The notes under the pieces were generated by a model, which saw only the letters and a program-made list of their open reading frames with translations, was not told where the DNA came from and ran no database searches. From Paraflavitalea devenefica (GTDB taxonomy: Bacteria > Bacteroidota > Bacteroidia > Chitinophagales > Chitinophagaceae): a stretch of 64,000 nt of DNA. The translations under genes were made by a program, and so were the position numbers. Shown piece by piece: positions 19,095 through 28,506 of this stretch. Numbering within the stretch: the first letter of the stretch is position 1; every line of letters begins with the position of its first letter. Where the stretch lies: NCBI RefSeq assembly GCF_011759375.1, contig NZ_JAARML010000007.1, positions 186,001-250,000 on the forward strand, given 5' to 3'.

Positions 19095-22000
19095 ATGTTT
19101 AATTATAAATATACGCTCCTCTCCTTTTTCTTACTGCTTGTTCATACCGGATGGGCGCAACCAAAACATATTAATTTCACCACCATCTCCTCCAAAGATG
19201 GTCTTTTGTCCAACTCGGTTAATGCCATCATTAAAGACCATTATGGACTCATGTGGTTCGCCACCGACGACGGACTGAATAAGTTCGACGGCACCAATTT
19301 TATCCAATACCGCCACCTGCCCGGCGACTCCACCAGTCTGCGGGCAAACGAAGTGTTGTCACTGCACGAAGACCCGGCCGGTAATTTATGGATCGGCACC
19401 AGCGGCGGCGGACTAAGCCGGTACGACCGGAAAAAAGATATCTTCATCCACTATCCCATCAATGCCCGAACCCCCGAACTGCCCTCCAACGCAGTGATCA
19501 GGGGCGTCCGCAGCGACCGGGCCGGCAAGGTGTGGATCGCGCAATACGAGAACCTGTTCATGCTGGACCCCGCCACCAGCCATATCACCCGGATTGATCT
19601 GACGGTGGCCGACAGCGGCCGGCATATCCCTAAGATCCTGACCTGTGTATTGGTAGATAGCAAGCAACGTGTATGGGTGGGCACTGCCAATGGCCTCTAC
19701 CTATACGAAAGCGCGGTTAACAAGGTCCGGCGGTTTCAATACAACCCATCACACGCGGCAGGACCGATCAGCAACGACATCAGGGCCATTGCCGAAGATA
19801 AGGACGGCCGTATCTGGATCGGCACTTCCGCCGGCCTGTGCAGCTACCCGCCCGATGGCACGGGGTTCACTGCTTATGATTACCTCAGCGGCCCTGCTTC
19901 CGTCTTAAACAGCAATGAGATCATCTGCATCGCGCCCGATGAAGCAGGCGACCTGTGGATCGGTACGCCCGAAGGCCTGCATATTGTAAATACCCGTACA
20001 CACGAGGTAGCCGCCTATGTTCCCCGGGAAGGCAATATCCATAGCCTCACCAGCAAGTCGATCAGGTGTGCCTATGTTGATAACCAGGGCATTTATTGGC
20101 TGGGCACTTTTCGTGGAGGCATCAATAAATACGACAGGAACCTCAACCTCTTTGATCTCAAGCTGAGCAGAACCTTTTTTAAGCAAATCCGGGCCACTTC
20201 CATCATCAGCTCTTTTGCAGAGAGCCGGGATGGCCAGGTATTCATCGGTTCCGACGGAGGAGGATTGTTCCGGTTCAACCGGAAGACAGAACAGGTGAGC
20301 CCGGTTGATCTTGGCTTACCGGTACACGACCAGCATCCCCTCTCCGTGCTGGCCCTGCACCTAACCCGCCACAACAAGCTCTATGCCGGCGTCTATGCCT
20401 GGGGGCTCGTCATCCTCGACCTTACCACAGGCGCCCGTCAATATATTCAGCAAGGACCCGGGACTGCCGACCTCAACTCCAACTATATCTTTTGCATCAG
20501 GGAAGACAGCAAAGGCCAGATCTGGGTGGGCACGAATGGTGAGGGGATCAACCTGCTGAAAGAGGGGAAGGTCATTACAAAGTTTACCACTCACCCCCGG
20601 CCGGATGCCGGCAATGAAGTGCTGCTGCCCATGAATGGATACATCCGGGCCATCGAAGAGGATACGGCCGGCAATATCTGGATCGGGTCGCATGGCGGCG
20701 GCGTGAATGTATACAACCCGCACAATGGACAATGGACTACCTACACACAAAGCAACAGCCGGTTGCCCAGCGATAAGGTGCAGGCCATATTGCGCGACAG
20801 CCGGGACAATATATGGGTAGGGACCTTTGGAGAAGGCCTGAGCCTGTATGACGAAAAGAAACAGACATTTATCAACTTCTCCGAAAAAGACGGGTTACAA
20901 AATGGCACCATCTATCAGCTCATAGAAGACAAGAACGGCCTTCTATGGCTCAGCACCAACACCGGCATCAGCAGTTTCGACCTGGCAAAAAAAACCTTTC
21001 GTAACTACACCCACTACAACGGCGTGCAGAACAATAATTTTGTGCGCGGGTCGGGCATCCGGCTATCGGGCGGTGAATTGCTGTTCGGCGGCATTGAAGG
21101 GTTCAATTATTTCGACCCGGCCAAGCTGACCATTAACCGTAATGTACCACAGGTATTGTTCACCGATCTGAAGATCTCCAACAAGTCGGTAGTTCCCGGC
21201 GAAGAGACGCCCATCAAAGAACATATTTCCATAGCCAGTCAGATCCACCTTGCGTACAAGCAGAATTTTGCCCTCAGTTTTGTTGCGCTGAATTATACCC
21301 TCCCCAAACAAAACCATTACGCTTACAAGCTGGAAGGGTTTGATAAAGACTGGAATTATACCGGCACCATCAACACCGCCTCCTATACCAACCTCGATCC
21401 GGGCGAATACACTTTTCATGTAAAGGCCAGTAATAACGACGGTGTATGGAGCACCACCGATACTGTCATCAAAATATATGTGCTTCCCCCCTTCTGGCGC
21501 ACTACGTGGGCCTATATCTTTTATGCGGCAGCCATCGGAGGCTTGTTGCTCTATAGCCGGCACAGAGGCATCACCAGGATCCGGAAAAAATTCCTGCTCG
21601 AACAGGAACGGCAGGAAGCCAAACGCGTACAGGAACTCGATCGTTTGAAGATCAAGTTCCTCACCAACCTGAGCCATGATTTCAGAACACCGATCTCCCT
21701 CATCATGGGGCCGGTAGACCAACTGATCACCGGCGAAAAGACGGAGAACAGGCTCGACAAACTGAACATGATCAAACGCAACGCCAGGAGACTGTTGAAC
21801 CTGGTGAACCAACTGCTCGACTTCAGGAAGATGGAAGAACATGAACTTCAATTACAGTTATCAGAAGGCGAACTGATATCGTTTGTGAAAGAGGTAACGG
21901 ATTCCTTTATGGACTTTGCGGAAAGAAAACATATCCACTTTGATTTCAGCAGCGACCTGCCCCTGCTCAACGTTTACTTCGACCAGGGTAAGATGGAACG

Positions 22001-23252
22001 CGTTCTCTTCAACCTCTTGTCGAATGCTTTTAAGTTCACCCTCGAAGGAGGCCAGGTAAGCGTTGCCTTGCAGGCATTGGACAGCCCGGCCGGTACCAGT
22101 CAGCAGTGGGTAAGCATCCAGGTAAAAGATACCGGCATCGGCATTCCCAAAGACAAACAGGCGCAGATATTCGAACGCTTTTTCCAAACCAGCACCACTG
22201 CGGCCATCCTGAACCAGGGCACCGGCATCGGCCTGTCTATCACCAAAGAATTCATTAAAATGCATGGCGGCACCATTGGGGTGGAAAGCGAGCCGGGACA
22301 AGGCGCCACGTTCACGATAGAACTGCCCCTGAGAACAGCTCCCCCGCAACCGCAGGAAGAACCCACCGGCCACCTCACCGCATTATCACCCATGCCCGAA
22401 GAAGCGATTGAAGTAACCGGGGCGCCTGAAACAGGTGAAGTATCCGCCACCCTTACATCACCTGGCAGCACCATCGACCATCCTCTCGTATTACTGGTAG
22501 AAGACAATGAAGATTTCCGGTTCTACCTCAAAGACAATCTCCGGAGCAGCTACAAGATACTGGAAGCGGTGAACGGAAAAGAGGGATGGCAAAAAGCACT
22601 GGCCCATCACCCCCAGCTAATCGTGAGCGATATTACCATGCCCGAAATGGATGGCATCGGCCTGGTGCAAAAACTGAAAGCCGACAAACGTACCAGCCAT
22701 ATCCCTGTTATCCTGCTCACAGCCCTCACAGCAGAAGAACAACAGATTACCGGACTGGAAACCGGGGCCAATGATTATATCACCAAACCCTTCAACTTTG
22801 AGGTGCTGAATGCCAAGATCAAAAACCTGCTGCAACTGAACAATACCCTGAAAACAACTTACACCAAACAGATCAAGGTGCTTGCGCCGGAAGTAGCCAT
22901 AGAATCGACCGATGAAAAATTATTGAATAAGATTGTCAGCTACCTGGAAGAGAACCTCACCAATTCACAGTTATCTGTTGAAAGCCTGAGCAAGGAAGTA
23001 GGCATGAGCCGGAGTTCCCTCTATAACAAATTGCTGGAGCTGACCGGGCAAACACCGGTGGAATATATCCGCTCTTACCGGCTCGACAAAGCAGCGGTCC
23101 TCCTGGAAAAAAGCGATATGACCATTGCAGAGATCGCTTACCAGGTCGGCTTCTCCACGCCCAACTATTTTGCCAAATCCTTCAAAAGTAAATTCAATAT
23201 GCTGCCTTCGGAGTTTATTGCCAGGGCCCGGAAAGGAACGGACAATAGTTAA
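19095..23252 (+). CDS. Hybrid two-component system regulator (HTCS)
   Basis: A one-protein signal sensor and transcription factor of the kind that controls Bacteroidota glycan loci. Seen over 1385 residues: signal peptide; periplasmic Reg_prop propeller repeats (about 30-690, many copies of the type GLMWFATDDGLNKFDG and IWVGTxGxG); Y_Y_Y domain (about 705-770); one membrane helix (about 778-797); HisKA with NLSHDFRTP and phospho-acceptor His861; HATPase_c with DTGIGIP and GTGIGLS; receiver domain with SDITMPEMDG (Asp1179); C-terminal AraC HTH (about 1280-1375). Known HTCS proteins bind oligosaccharide breakdown products in the periplasm. The adjacent xylanases suggest xylooligosaccharides as the ligand here. 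It is followed by a GH10 gene after 121 nt. Confidence 0.95.
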   Translation: MFNYKYTLLSFFLLLVHTGWAQPKHINFTTISSKDGLLSNSVNAIIKDHYGLMWFATDDGLNKFDGTNFIQYRHLPGDSTSLRANEVLSLHEDPAGNLWIGTSGGGLSRYDRKKDIFIHYPINARTPELPSNAVIRGVRSDRAGKVWIAQYENLFMLDPATSHITRIDLTVADSGRHIPKILTCVLVDSKQRVWVGTANGLYLYESAVNKVRRFQYNPSHAAGPISNDIRAIAEDKDGRIWIGTSAGLCSYPPDGTGFTAYDYLSGPASVLNSNEIICIAPDEAGDLWIGTPEGLHIVNTRTHEVAAYVPREGNIHSLTSKSIRCAYVDNQGIYWLGTFRGGINKYDRNLNLFDLKLSRTFFKQIRATSIISSFAESRDGQVFIGSDGGGLFRFNRKTEQVSPVDLGLPVHDQHPLSVLALHLTRHNKLYAGVYAWGLVILDLTTGARQYIQQGPGTADLNSNYIFCIREDSKGQIWVGTNGEGINLLKEGKVITKFTTHPRPDAGNEVLLPMNGYIRAIEEDTAGNIWIGSHGGGVNVYNPHNGQWTTYTQSNSRLPSDKVQAILRDSRDNIWVGTFGEGLSLYDEKKQTFINFSEKDGLQNGTIYQLIEDKNGLLWLSTNTGISSFDLAKKTFRNYTHYNGVQNNNFVRGSGIRLSGGELLFGGIEGFNYFDPAKLTINRNVPQVLFTDLKISNKSVVPGEETPIKEHISIASQIHLAYKQNFALSFVALNYTLPKQNHYAYKLEGFDKDWNYTGTINTASYTNLDPGEYTFHVKASNNDGVWSTTDTVIKIYVLPPFWRTTWAYIFYAAAIGGLLLYSRHRGITRIRKKFLLEQERQEAKRVQELDRLKIKFLTNLSHDFRTPISLIMGPVDQLITGEKTENRLDKLNMIKRNARRLLNLVNQLLDFRKMEEHELQLQLSEGELISFVKEVTDSFMDFAERKHIHFDFSSDLPLLNVYFDQGKMERVLFNLLSNAFKFTLEGGQVSVALQALDSPAGTSQQWVSIQVKDTGIGIPKDKQAQIFERFFQTSTTAAILNQGTGIGLSITKEFIKMHGGTIGVESEPGQGATFTIELPLRTAPPQPQEEPTGHLTALSPMPEEAIEVTGAPETGEVSATLTSPGSTIDHPLVLLVEDNEDFRFYLKDNLRSSYKILEAVNGKEGWQKALAHHPQLIVSDITMPEMDGIGLVQKLKADKRTSHIPVILLTALTAEEQQITGLETGANDYITKPFNFEVLNAKIKNLLQLNNTLKTTYTKQIKVLAPEVAIESTDEKLLNKIVSYLEENLTNSQLSVESLSKEVGMSRSSLYNKLLELTGQTPVEYIRSYRLDKAAVLLEKSDMTIAEIAYQVGFSTPNYFAKSFKSKFNMLPSEFIARARKGTDNS

Positions 23253-23300
23253 GTTGTCACCCGTCTTTTGGTCCTATCGTCTCAATTATGGGAGAGATAA

Positions 23301-23330
23301 TTGCTGCCCGCAGGCTATTGCCCATTTTTG
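23301..23330 (+). promoter_or_regulatory. Promoter candidate for the GH10 lipoprotein
   Basis: TTG at 23301-23303, a 19-nt spacer, then CATTTTTG at 23323-23330 (seven of eight to TAnnTTTG). The spacing is the same as in the promoter proposed for the GH43 gene at 53592. It lies 43 nt before the chosen GH10 start. Confidence 0.4.
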
Positions 23331-23373
23331 TCGTTTATTAGACATGCCATTGCATTTCATACTTCCAAACGTA

Positions 23374-24567
23374 ATGACCATGAACAGCAAATTACCATTG
23401 GCCCCCGCCGGCCTGCTCCTGGCGCTATTGATTGCCGGTTGCACACCCCGGCGCGCCGCTACCTCCGCAACGACACGCTCAGCGTCTTCCGCAGCTTCTC
23501 CTGTAGCCACCAACGCAGCGCCTTCGCTGAAGGCCACCTTTAAAAATGATTTCCTCATCGGCACGGCACTGAACCTGGAACAGGTATACGAAAGAGAACC
23601 GGTTACAGCCAGACTGATACCCGAACAATTCAATGCCATCACACCCGAAAACATGATGAAGGCAACACATATCCATCCCGAATGGAACAGGTACAACTTT
23701 GCCCCAGCCGACAAACTGGTGGATTATGGTCAAAAATACCAACTCAAAATAAACGGCCACGCACTCGTCTGGCATAGCCAGATGCCGGCCTTTGCCAGGC
23801 GGATAAAGGATGCCGATTCCCTGCGGCAATTCTTTACGGAGCATATTAATACCGTGGCAGGCCGTTACCGCGGTAAAGTGTTTTCCTGGGATGTGGTGAA
23901 TGAGGCGTTGGAAGAAGACGGTAGTCTTCGCCAATCAATCTTTCTGCGACAACTGGGAGAAGACTATATTATAGAAGCATTCAGGCTGGCACAAAAAGCA
24001 GATCCCGATGCAGAACTTTATTATAACGATTACAATATTGAGCAACCCAGAAAAAGGGCCGGCACCATTGCCCTCATCAAAAAAATACAGGCAGCGGGTG
24101 TTCGTATAGACGGCGTCGGTATCCAGGGTCATTGGCCGGCCAGCAAGCTACCGCTGAAAGCCATTGAAGAAAGCATCCTGGCTTTTTCTGCACTGGGGAT
24201 AAAGGTCATGTTCACCGAACTGGACCTCACCGTACTGCCCAATCCCTGGGATCACAATACGGCCGACATCAGTCGCACGGCCGATGGCAACAGGCCGGGT
24301 ATGAACCCCTACCCCAACGGATTGCCCGATTCGGTACAGGCAAAGCTTACCCAGGCTTATGAAGATCTCTTCCGTCTATTTCTCAAACATCCCTCTGCAA
24401 TAAGCCGCATCACTTTTTGGGGCGTGAATGATGCACAATCCTGGCTCAACAATTTCCCCATCAGGGGCAGAACGAATTACCCCCTGCTCTTCGACCGGCA
24501 GAACAATCCCAAACCAGCTTTCTACGCCATTATCGGCGCGCGGGAAAACAACAGGAACGAAAACTGA
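23374..24567 (+). CDS. GH10 endo-beta-1,4-xylanase, lipoprotein
   Basis: Cleaves internal beta-1,4 bonds of xylan. The 397-residue protein starts with a lipoprotein signal (LLLALLIAGC), so it is expected to be membrane-anchored. A low-complexity Thr/Ala/Ser linker precedes a single GH10 barrel with the substrate motif NGHALVWHSQMP, acid/base Glu177 in WDVVNEAL and nucleophile Glu282 in FTELDL. The start at 23374 (alternative 23380) was chosen because it places the hydrophobic stretch at the N-terminus; the frame is open further upstream into the preceding regulator gene. It lacks the inserted binding modules of the other GH10 at 28506, which fits a role in trimming shorter chains (inference). 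It converges with the GH31 gene, 17 nt apart. Confidence 0.93.
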   Translation: MTMNSKLPLAPAGLLLALLIAGCTPRRAATSATTRSASSAASPVATNAAPSLKATFKNDFLIGTALNLEQVYEREPVTARLIPEQFNAITPENMMKATHIHPEWNRYNFAPADKLVDYGQKYQLKINGHALVWHSQMPAFARRIKDADSLRQFFTEHINTVAGRYRGKVFSWDVVNEALEEDGSLRQSIFLRQLGEDYIIEAFRLAQKADPDAELYYNDYNIEQPRKRAGTIALIKKIQAAGVRIDGVGIQGHWPASKLPLKAIEESILAFSALGIKVMFTELDLTVLPNPWDHNTADISRTADGNRPGMNPYPNGLPDSVQAKLTQAYEDLFRLFLKHPSAISRITFWGVNDAQSWLNNFPIRGRTNYPLLFDRQNNPKPAFYAIIGARENNRNEN

Positions 24568-24584
24568 CAAGCTATAATACCACA

Positions 24585-27017
24585 CTACAACTTCACAATC
24601 ATCTTTTTGCCTGCGTAAGTAATGCGCTTATCAGGTGCGTTGGTTAATTGCTCTCCTGCACCTTTCCCGGCATTGACCATTACAATATTGAATGTTCTTT
24701 CTGCCGGCATAGTGGAGAAGGCACCTTGTCTATCCTGTATAGTCAGTTCCCTTTTTTTATCATTCCAGTGAAAAGTGATCGTTGAATAAACGCCTTTTTC
24801 ATAATTGTAGTTATCGTTCTCATCTTCATACAATACAAACTTTCCATCGGCGCCGGGATATATACGTAGCTCAAGATTATCCCATTTCTTTTCTTCCGCA
24901 TACTGCACGTCCGGACCAATGGGCAATATAGAACCCCCTTTTACAAATAAGGGAATAATATCCAATGGCGTTTCTTTCGTTACTTTTTGGCCGCCGGCAA
25001 AGGGCGCGCCGGTCCAGAAATCGTACCAGTTGGTTCCTCCCGGTAAATACACATCCTTGCTTTTGATAGCACTGAAATCTTCGGTTAGAGACGTATCTCT
25101 ACCGTTTATCACTGGCTTTACATACATCGGCCGGGTAACAGGAGCAACCAGCAACGATTTACCCAACAGGTACTCATCGTTGATATCCCAGGCATTTTTA
25201 TCATGGGCAAAATCCATCATCAGGGCACGCATCATGCTCGATTGGTTGGCCGTCACCTCCCAGGAGGTAGCATAGATATAGGGCAACAACCGGTAGCGTA
25301 GGCGGATGAATTTCTCTATGGCATCATAAGCCTTGTCGCCTTTTTTGCCAAACTGGTAAATTTCACGGGGAGCGCCTTCTCCGTGTGAACGCATCATGGG
25401 ACAGAAAGCGCCGAATTCAAGCCATCTTACATAGAGCTCCCTGTATTCAGGATCATTTAGCTTTTTAGGGAACTGCCACAGGAAAAAGCCGCCAATATCA
25501 CTGTTCCAATATGGAATGCCGCTGAGGGAAAAGTTCAATCCTGCAGCAATCTGGTTGTGCAGCGCCTTCCAGGAAGCTACCACATCGCCCGACCAGGTAT
25601 TAGCACCATACCGCTGCTGACCGGCAAAGGCAGAACGGGTAAGAATAAAAGCACGCTTGGCGGAAGTTTGCGCTCGTTGATGTTGATATACCCCGCCTAC
25701 CGTCATTAAAGGGAAGGCGTTGCGCACTTTCCGGAATGAACCCAGAAAGGTTTTACTGTCAAAATCACCCGGTTTGGCCTGCAGGTGGTCGGGCTCTGAA
25801 GAATCCATCCACCAGCCATCTATGCCCAATAAGAAAAGACCTGCCTGCAGGTATTTCCAATAAATATCCCGTGCAGCCGGGTTGTAGGCATCGTACACTT
25901 TTACGCCCGAAGGATAATCAAGCTGCGGTGGCCATTTCTCCACACCCGACTCAGGCCAGGTGGTAAAAGGAAGCAGCGCCCCGGCTTTGTCCAACTCCTG
26001 GTAAGGTTTTGTTTGCGGACCGAAATTGCTCCAGATGGAAATGATGAGGTGTGCATTCAAACCATGCACATCATCCACCATCTTCTGCGGATTATAAAAT
26101 TCAGGATTGAGGAACTCCATTGCATTCCACAGGTAGTTGTTGCCCCAATACTGCCAGTCCTGGATAATGCCGTCCAACGGAATGCCCAGTTCACGGTATT
26201 TTTTGACAACCGCCACCAGCTCATCCTGGCTTTTGTACCGCTCCTTGCTTTGCCAGTAACCATAGGTCCACAGCGGGAACATCGGCGCTTGCCCCGTAAG
26301 GTTGCGCATGCAGGCAATGACGCCATCTGCGTTGCCGCCAACCATAAAGTAATAATCGATGCCATCACCCACTTCCGATTTGAACGAAGTGCTTGCTGCA
26401 TTATCCGTAAAGTTGGTAGGAGAATAATTGTCCCAGAATACCCCATAGCCTTTCACCGACTGGAAAAAAGGAATATAATCATCCGTATTCCCCTGCATCA
26501 TGCGCAGCGACAAGTTTCGTTGCACCATCTTACCCGCCTGTTGCTGCCCCAGGCCATAAATCGCTTCTTCTTTATCCAACACGAACGACTGCTGCACGGT
26601 GAACGTATTGACGCCCGCGTCATTGAACGGAGTAAATAAAGCTCCTTTCCCCTGCTCACGCAGCAACACGCGGGCGCCCGGATCTGAAAAACTGATCTGC
26701 CCATTTTGCAGGTCCAGGTGCACCAATACTTTTTCACTTTTGAGGGCCAGCTTGTTTGCCTGCTGTTTGACACTGAATATTGTTGTTTGCGGCTCGCTGA
26801 TCACCGACAGGCTTTCCTTTGTAAAGGTTTTTCCGGCAGGCCATTTCATGATGCGTACCGTGGAGGGGCTATAAAACCGGATATCTATTTCAACAGCGTC
26901 AATAACTGTTTTTACTCCGTGACTGGTTTTCTGCCAGGTTTGTGACTGGCCTGTACTATACAGGGCAACTACCAGGAATACGAGGAAGGAACTGTGCTTA
27001 AAAATTGATGTCATCAC
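24585..27017 (-). CDS. GH31 alpha-xylosidase/alpha-glucosidase
   Basis: An 810-residue family GH31 enzyme with an N-terminal signal peptide, an N-terminal beta-sandwich, a catalytic TIM barrel and C-terminal beta domains (DUF5110-like). The nucleophile motif is GWWMDSSEPD with Asp405, and the downstream MMRSHGEGAPRE segment is the usual GH31 active-site loop. GH31 members act on terminal alpha-linked glucose or xylose. In a xylan/xyloglucan setting alpha-xylosidase is the likelier activity, but the sequence alone does not decide. It has its own promoter candidate (27039-27046) and is separated from the operon behind it by a terminator-like hairpin, so it is probably a separate transcript. Confidence 0.9.
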   Translation of the reverse strand: MMTSIFKHSSFLVFLVVALYSTGQSQTWQKTSHGVKTVIDAVEIDIRFYSPSTVRIMKWPAGKTFTKESLSVISEPQTTIFSVKQQANKLALKSEKVLVHLDLQNGQISFSDPGARVLLREQGKGALFTPFNDAGVNTFTVQQSFVLDKEEAIYGLGQQQAGKMVQRNLSLRMMQGNTDDYIPFFQSVKGYGVFWDNYSPTNFTDNAASTSFKSEVGDGIDYYFMVGGNADGVIACMRNLTGQAPMFPLWTYGYWQSKERYKSQDELVAVVKKYRELGIPLDGIIQDWQYWGNNYLWNAMEFLNPEFYNPQKMVDDVHGLNAHLIISIWSNFGPQTKPYQELDKAGALLPFTTWPESGVEKWPPQLDYPSGVKVYDAYNPAARDIYWKYLQAGLFLLGIDGWWMDSSEPDHLQAKPGDFDSKTFLGSFRKVRNAFPLMTVGGVYQHQRAQTSAKRAFILTRSAFAGQQRYGANTWSGDVVASWKALHNQIAAGLNFSLSGIPYWNSDIGGFFLWQFPKKLNDPEYRELYVRWLEFGAFCPMMRSHGEGAPREIYQFGKKGDKAYDAIEKFIRLRYRLLPYIYATSWEVTANQSSMMRALMMDFAHDKNAWDINDEYLLGKSLLVAPVTRPMYVKPVINGRDTSLTEDFSAIKSKDVYLPGGTNWYDFWTGAPFAGGQKVTKETPLDIIPLFVKGGSILPIGPDVQYAEEKKWDNLELRIYPGADGKFVLYEDENDNYNYEKGVYSTITFHWNDKKRELTIQDRQGAFSTMPAERTFNIVMVNAGKGAGEQLTNAPDKRITYAGKKMIVKL

Positions 27018-27038
27018 TTACTGTAGTTTTGGGGGCCA

Positions 27039-27046
27039 CAAATCTA
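27039..27046 (-). promoter_or_regulatory. -7 box TAGATTTG for the GH31 gene
   Basis: A perfect TAnnTTTG match on the minus strand, 22 nt before the GH31 ATG. TTA at the -33 position (27064-27068) is one mismatch from TTG. Confidence 0.55.
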
Positions 27047-27075
27047 ATTCTTTCATGATATGTTATAAAATATAT

Positions 27076-27096
27076 CCCCGGCCTGAGTAGCCGGGG
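27076..27096 (-). terminator. Terminator-like hairpin at the end of the xylan operon
   Basis: CCCCGGC and GCCGGGG pair over a 7-nt loop. On the minus strand a T-rich stretch follows (ATATATTTTAT). It lies 78 nt after the stop of the last operon gene (27174) and before the GH31 promoter. Confidence 0.55.
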
Positions 27097-27173
27097 ACGC
27101 TTGCTAACTGTGAGGATATGGATAATATGTCGGTTCAGGACATTATCAGTACTCTATGTTGTTATAATACCCG

Positions 27174-27539
27174 CTACGGCATCCAGGTAAGTTTGAGCGT
27201 TCCGGTACAATTAAAAGCAGAGATGAACATAAAAACAGAACCCCAATACCGGTAAGTGAACACACCTGAGCTCAGCCAATGGTCAGTGGAGCCCTCTAAA
27301 TAATTATGCTCCCCGAGTACAGTGTTATCATCAGCATAAACTGAAACACTGCCGCTGCCGGGCCCGCCAACGGAAGTGGACCAATAAGCATCCACGTGTA
27401 CATAACTGCAATTCATATTAATGTTTACGGTTGCCTGGTTATACCCTGTAGGTGGACCGGCATAGATAGCTGTTTGATAAGCAAAACTGCTGATCACTGA
27501 GACGAGCAATAAAGCCAATGCTAAAAAGAACTTTTTCAT
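27174..27539 (-). CDS. Small exported protein of unknown function
   Basis: A 121-residue protein with a clear type I signal peptide (MKKFFLALALLLVSVISSFA). The mature part of about 100 residues is rich in Tyr, Ser, Gly, Thr and Asn. It has beta-strand-like alternation, two Cys residues that could form a disulfide, and a C-terminal LKLTW strand. I recognise no family. The start at 27539 was chosen over an upstream in-frame ATG at 27698 because it gives the signal peptide and avoids overlap with the preceding lipoprotein gene (stop at 27577). It is the last gene before the hairpin at 27076, so it is probably cotranscribed with the xylan operon and may act as a small surface or periplasmic accessory protein. 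Confidence 0.7.
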   Translation of the reverse strand: MKKFFLALALLLVSVISSFAYQTAIYAGPPTGYNQATVNINMNCSYVHVDAYWSTSVGGPGSGSVSVYADDNTVLGEHNYLEGSTDHWLSSGVFTYRYWGSVFMFISAFNCTGTLKLTWMP

Positions 27540-27576
27540 AATTGTAGGTTTTTGAATGAAACAGGATGAATAACAG

Positions 27577-28506
27577 TTATTGAATGTCATTAAAACGATT
27601 GATCTCAACGGGATAAGCACTATCGAGTTCACTAAGCAGCGCTTTTTCCTGCCGGGAAAACAACGACTGCCTGATATTGGCCGCTGCATATTTATCAATA
27701 GCTATCCGGGGATAAATATGCTGCTGCTTAAAGTGCTGGATGAATATACCGTATTGATACCGCTGGCGCACCTGCAGGTAAGCGGGATCCTTTTCCATAC
27801 CCAGTTGTTGCCCTTCGGCATATAAACAGATTCCGATGAGCCAGGAATGCAGCATCTTCTTTATATCCTCCGGATTAGCAAGCGATCCGATAAATACAGG
27901 CTGGCATTGGACAAACTCCATGAAATCAGCCGCGGTATAACGCCTATGGGCGCCATCGAATTGATACTCCATCAACAACAGGTCCGGATCTATACCCGGC
28001 CATTTTCTTTCCCGCTCCACTACCACGGCAGCCATGCGGGCAATAGCGGCCTCGTGCAAAAGGGGTTTTGTTGCCTGCAACACCCGCTGTTGACCTTCGC
28101 GGATGTATTTTTCCGGGGCCAGCGCTTTGCTCCGCTCGTCGCTGATCGCCTGCAGCAAAGGTTTTACCTTTTTATCCCAGACGTATCCATCTACCGACGA
28201 TGCATAATAGCGCATGGCATACAGGAGCTGTTTCTTCAGCAGGTCAATGGTATCAAAGCGATGTTCCAGCGCATAGGCCAGTATACGCCCTTCTTCCACC
28301 AATCTATCCTGCAGTTGCTCATCATCCAGGTTTTTATACTGAACGCCGTTTCTGGCAAGTGTATAATCAGCCACACTCAGCCTATAGGCCCCGATCTTCA
28401 GCAGCGTATCCTCCTTGTCAACCGGGTTGTTACAACCACAAACGATCACTGCCAGGAATACCAGCGTCTTAACAAGTTGGATGGGCACAAGCGATGATTT
28501 AGTCAC
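27577..28506 (-). CDS. SurA/PPIase-like lipoprotein without a catalytic parvulin domain
   Basis: A 309-residue predicted lipoprotein (FLAVIVCGC). The mostly helical body resembles the N- and C-terminal chaperone helices of SurA-type peptidyl-prolyl isomerases: GAYRLSVADYTLA near the N-terminus and DPAYLQVRQRYQYGIFIQHF near the C-terminus. No parvulin signature is visible between them. The start is taken as the GTG at 28506, which overlaps the stop of the upstream xylanase by one base (TAGTG) and places a signal peptide at the N-terminus; a TTG a few codons later is possible. Inference: a dedicated periplasmic chaperone for the outer-membrane or secreted products of this operon. The family call is moderate. 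Confidence 0.65.
   Translation of the reverse strand: MTKSSLVPIQLVKTLVFLAVIVCGCNNPVDKEDTLLKIGAYRLSVADYTLARNGVQYKNLDDEQLQDRLVEEGRILAYALEHRFDTIDLLKKQLLYAMRYYASSVDGYVWDKKVKPLLQAISDERSKALAPEKYIREGQQRVLQATKPLLHEAAIARMAAVVVERERKWPGIDPDLLLMEYQFDGAHRRYTAADFMEFVQCQPVFIGSLANPEDIKKMLHSWLIGICLYAEGQQLGMEKDPAYLQVRQRYQYGIFIQHFKQQHIYPRIAIDKYAAANIRQSLFSRQEKALLSELDSAYPVEINRFNDIQ

Noticed and set aside
21063..21851. A 262-codon minus-strand frame inside the hybrid regulator
   Set aside because: It lies opposite the Y_Y_Y/HisKA part of the regulator and has no independent support.
23125..23373. The N-terminal extension of the GH10 frame upstream of 23374
   Set aside because: It overlaps the end of the hybrid regulator and would bury the lipoprotein signal in the interior.
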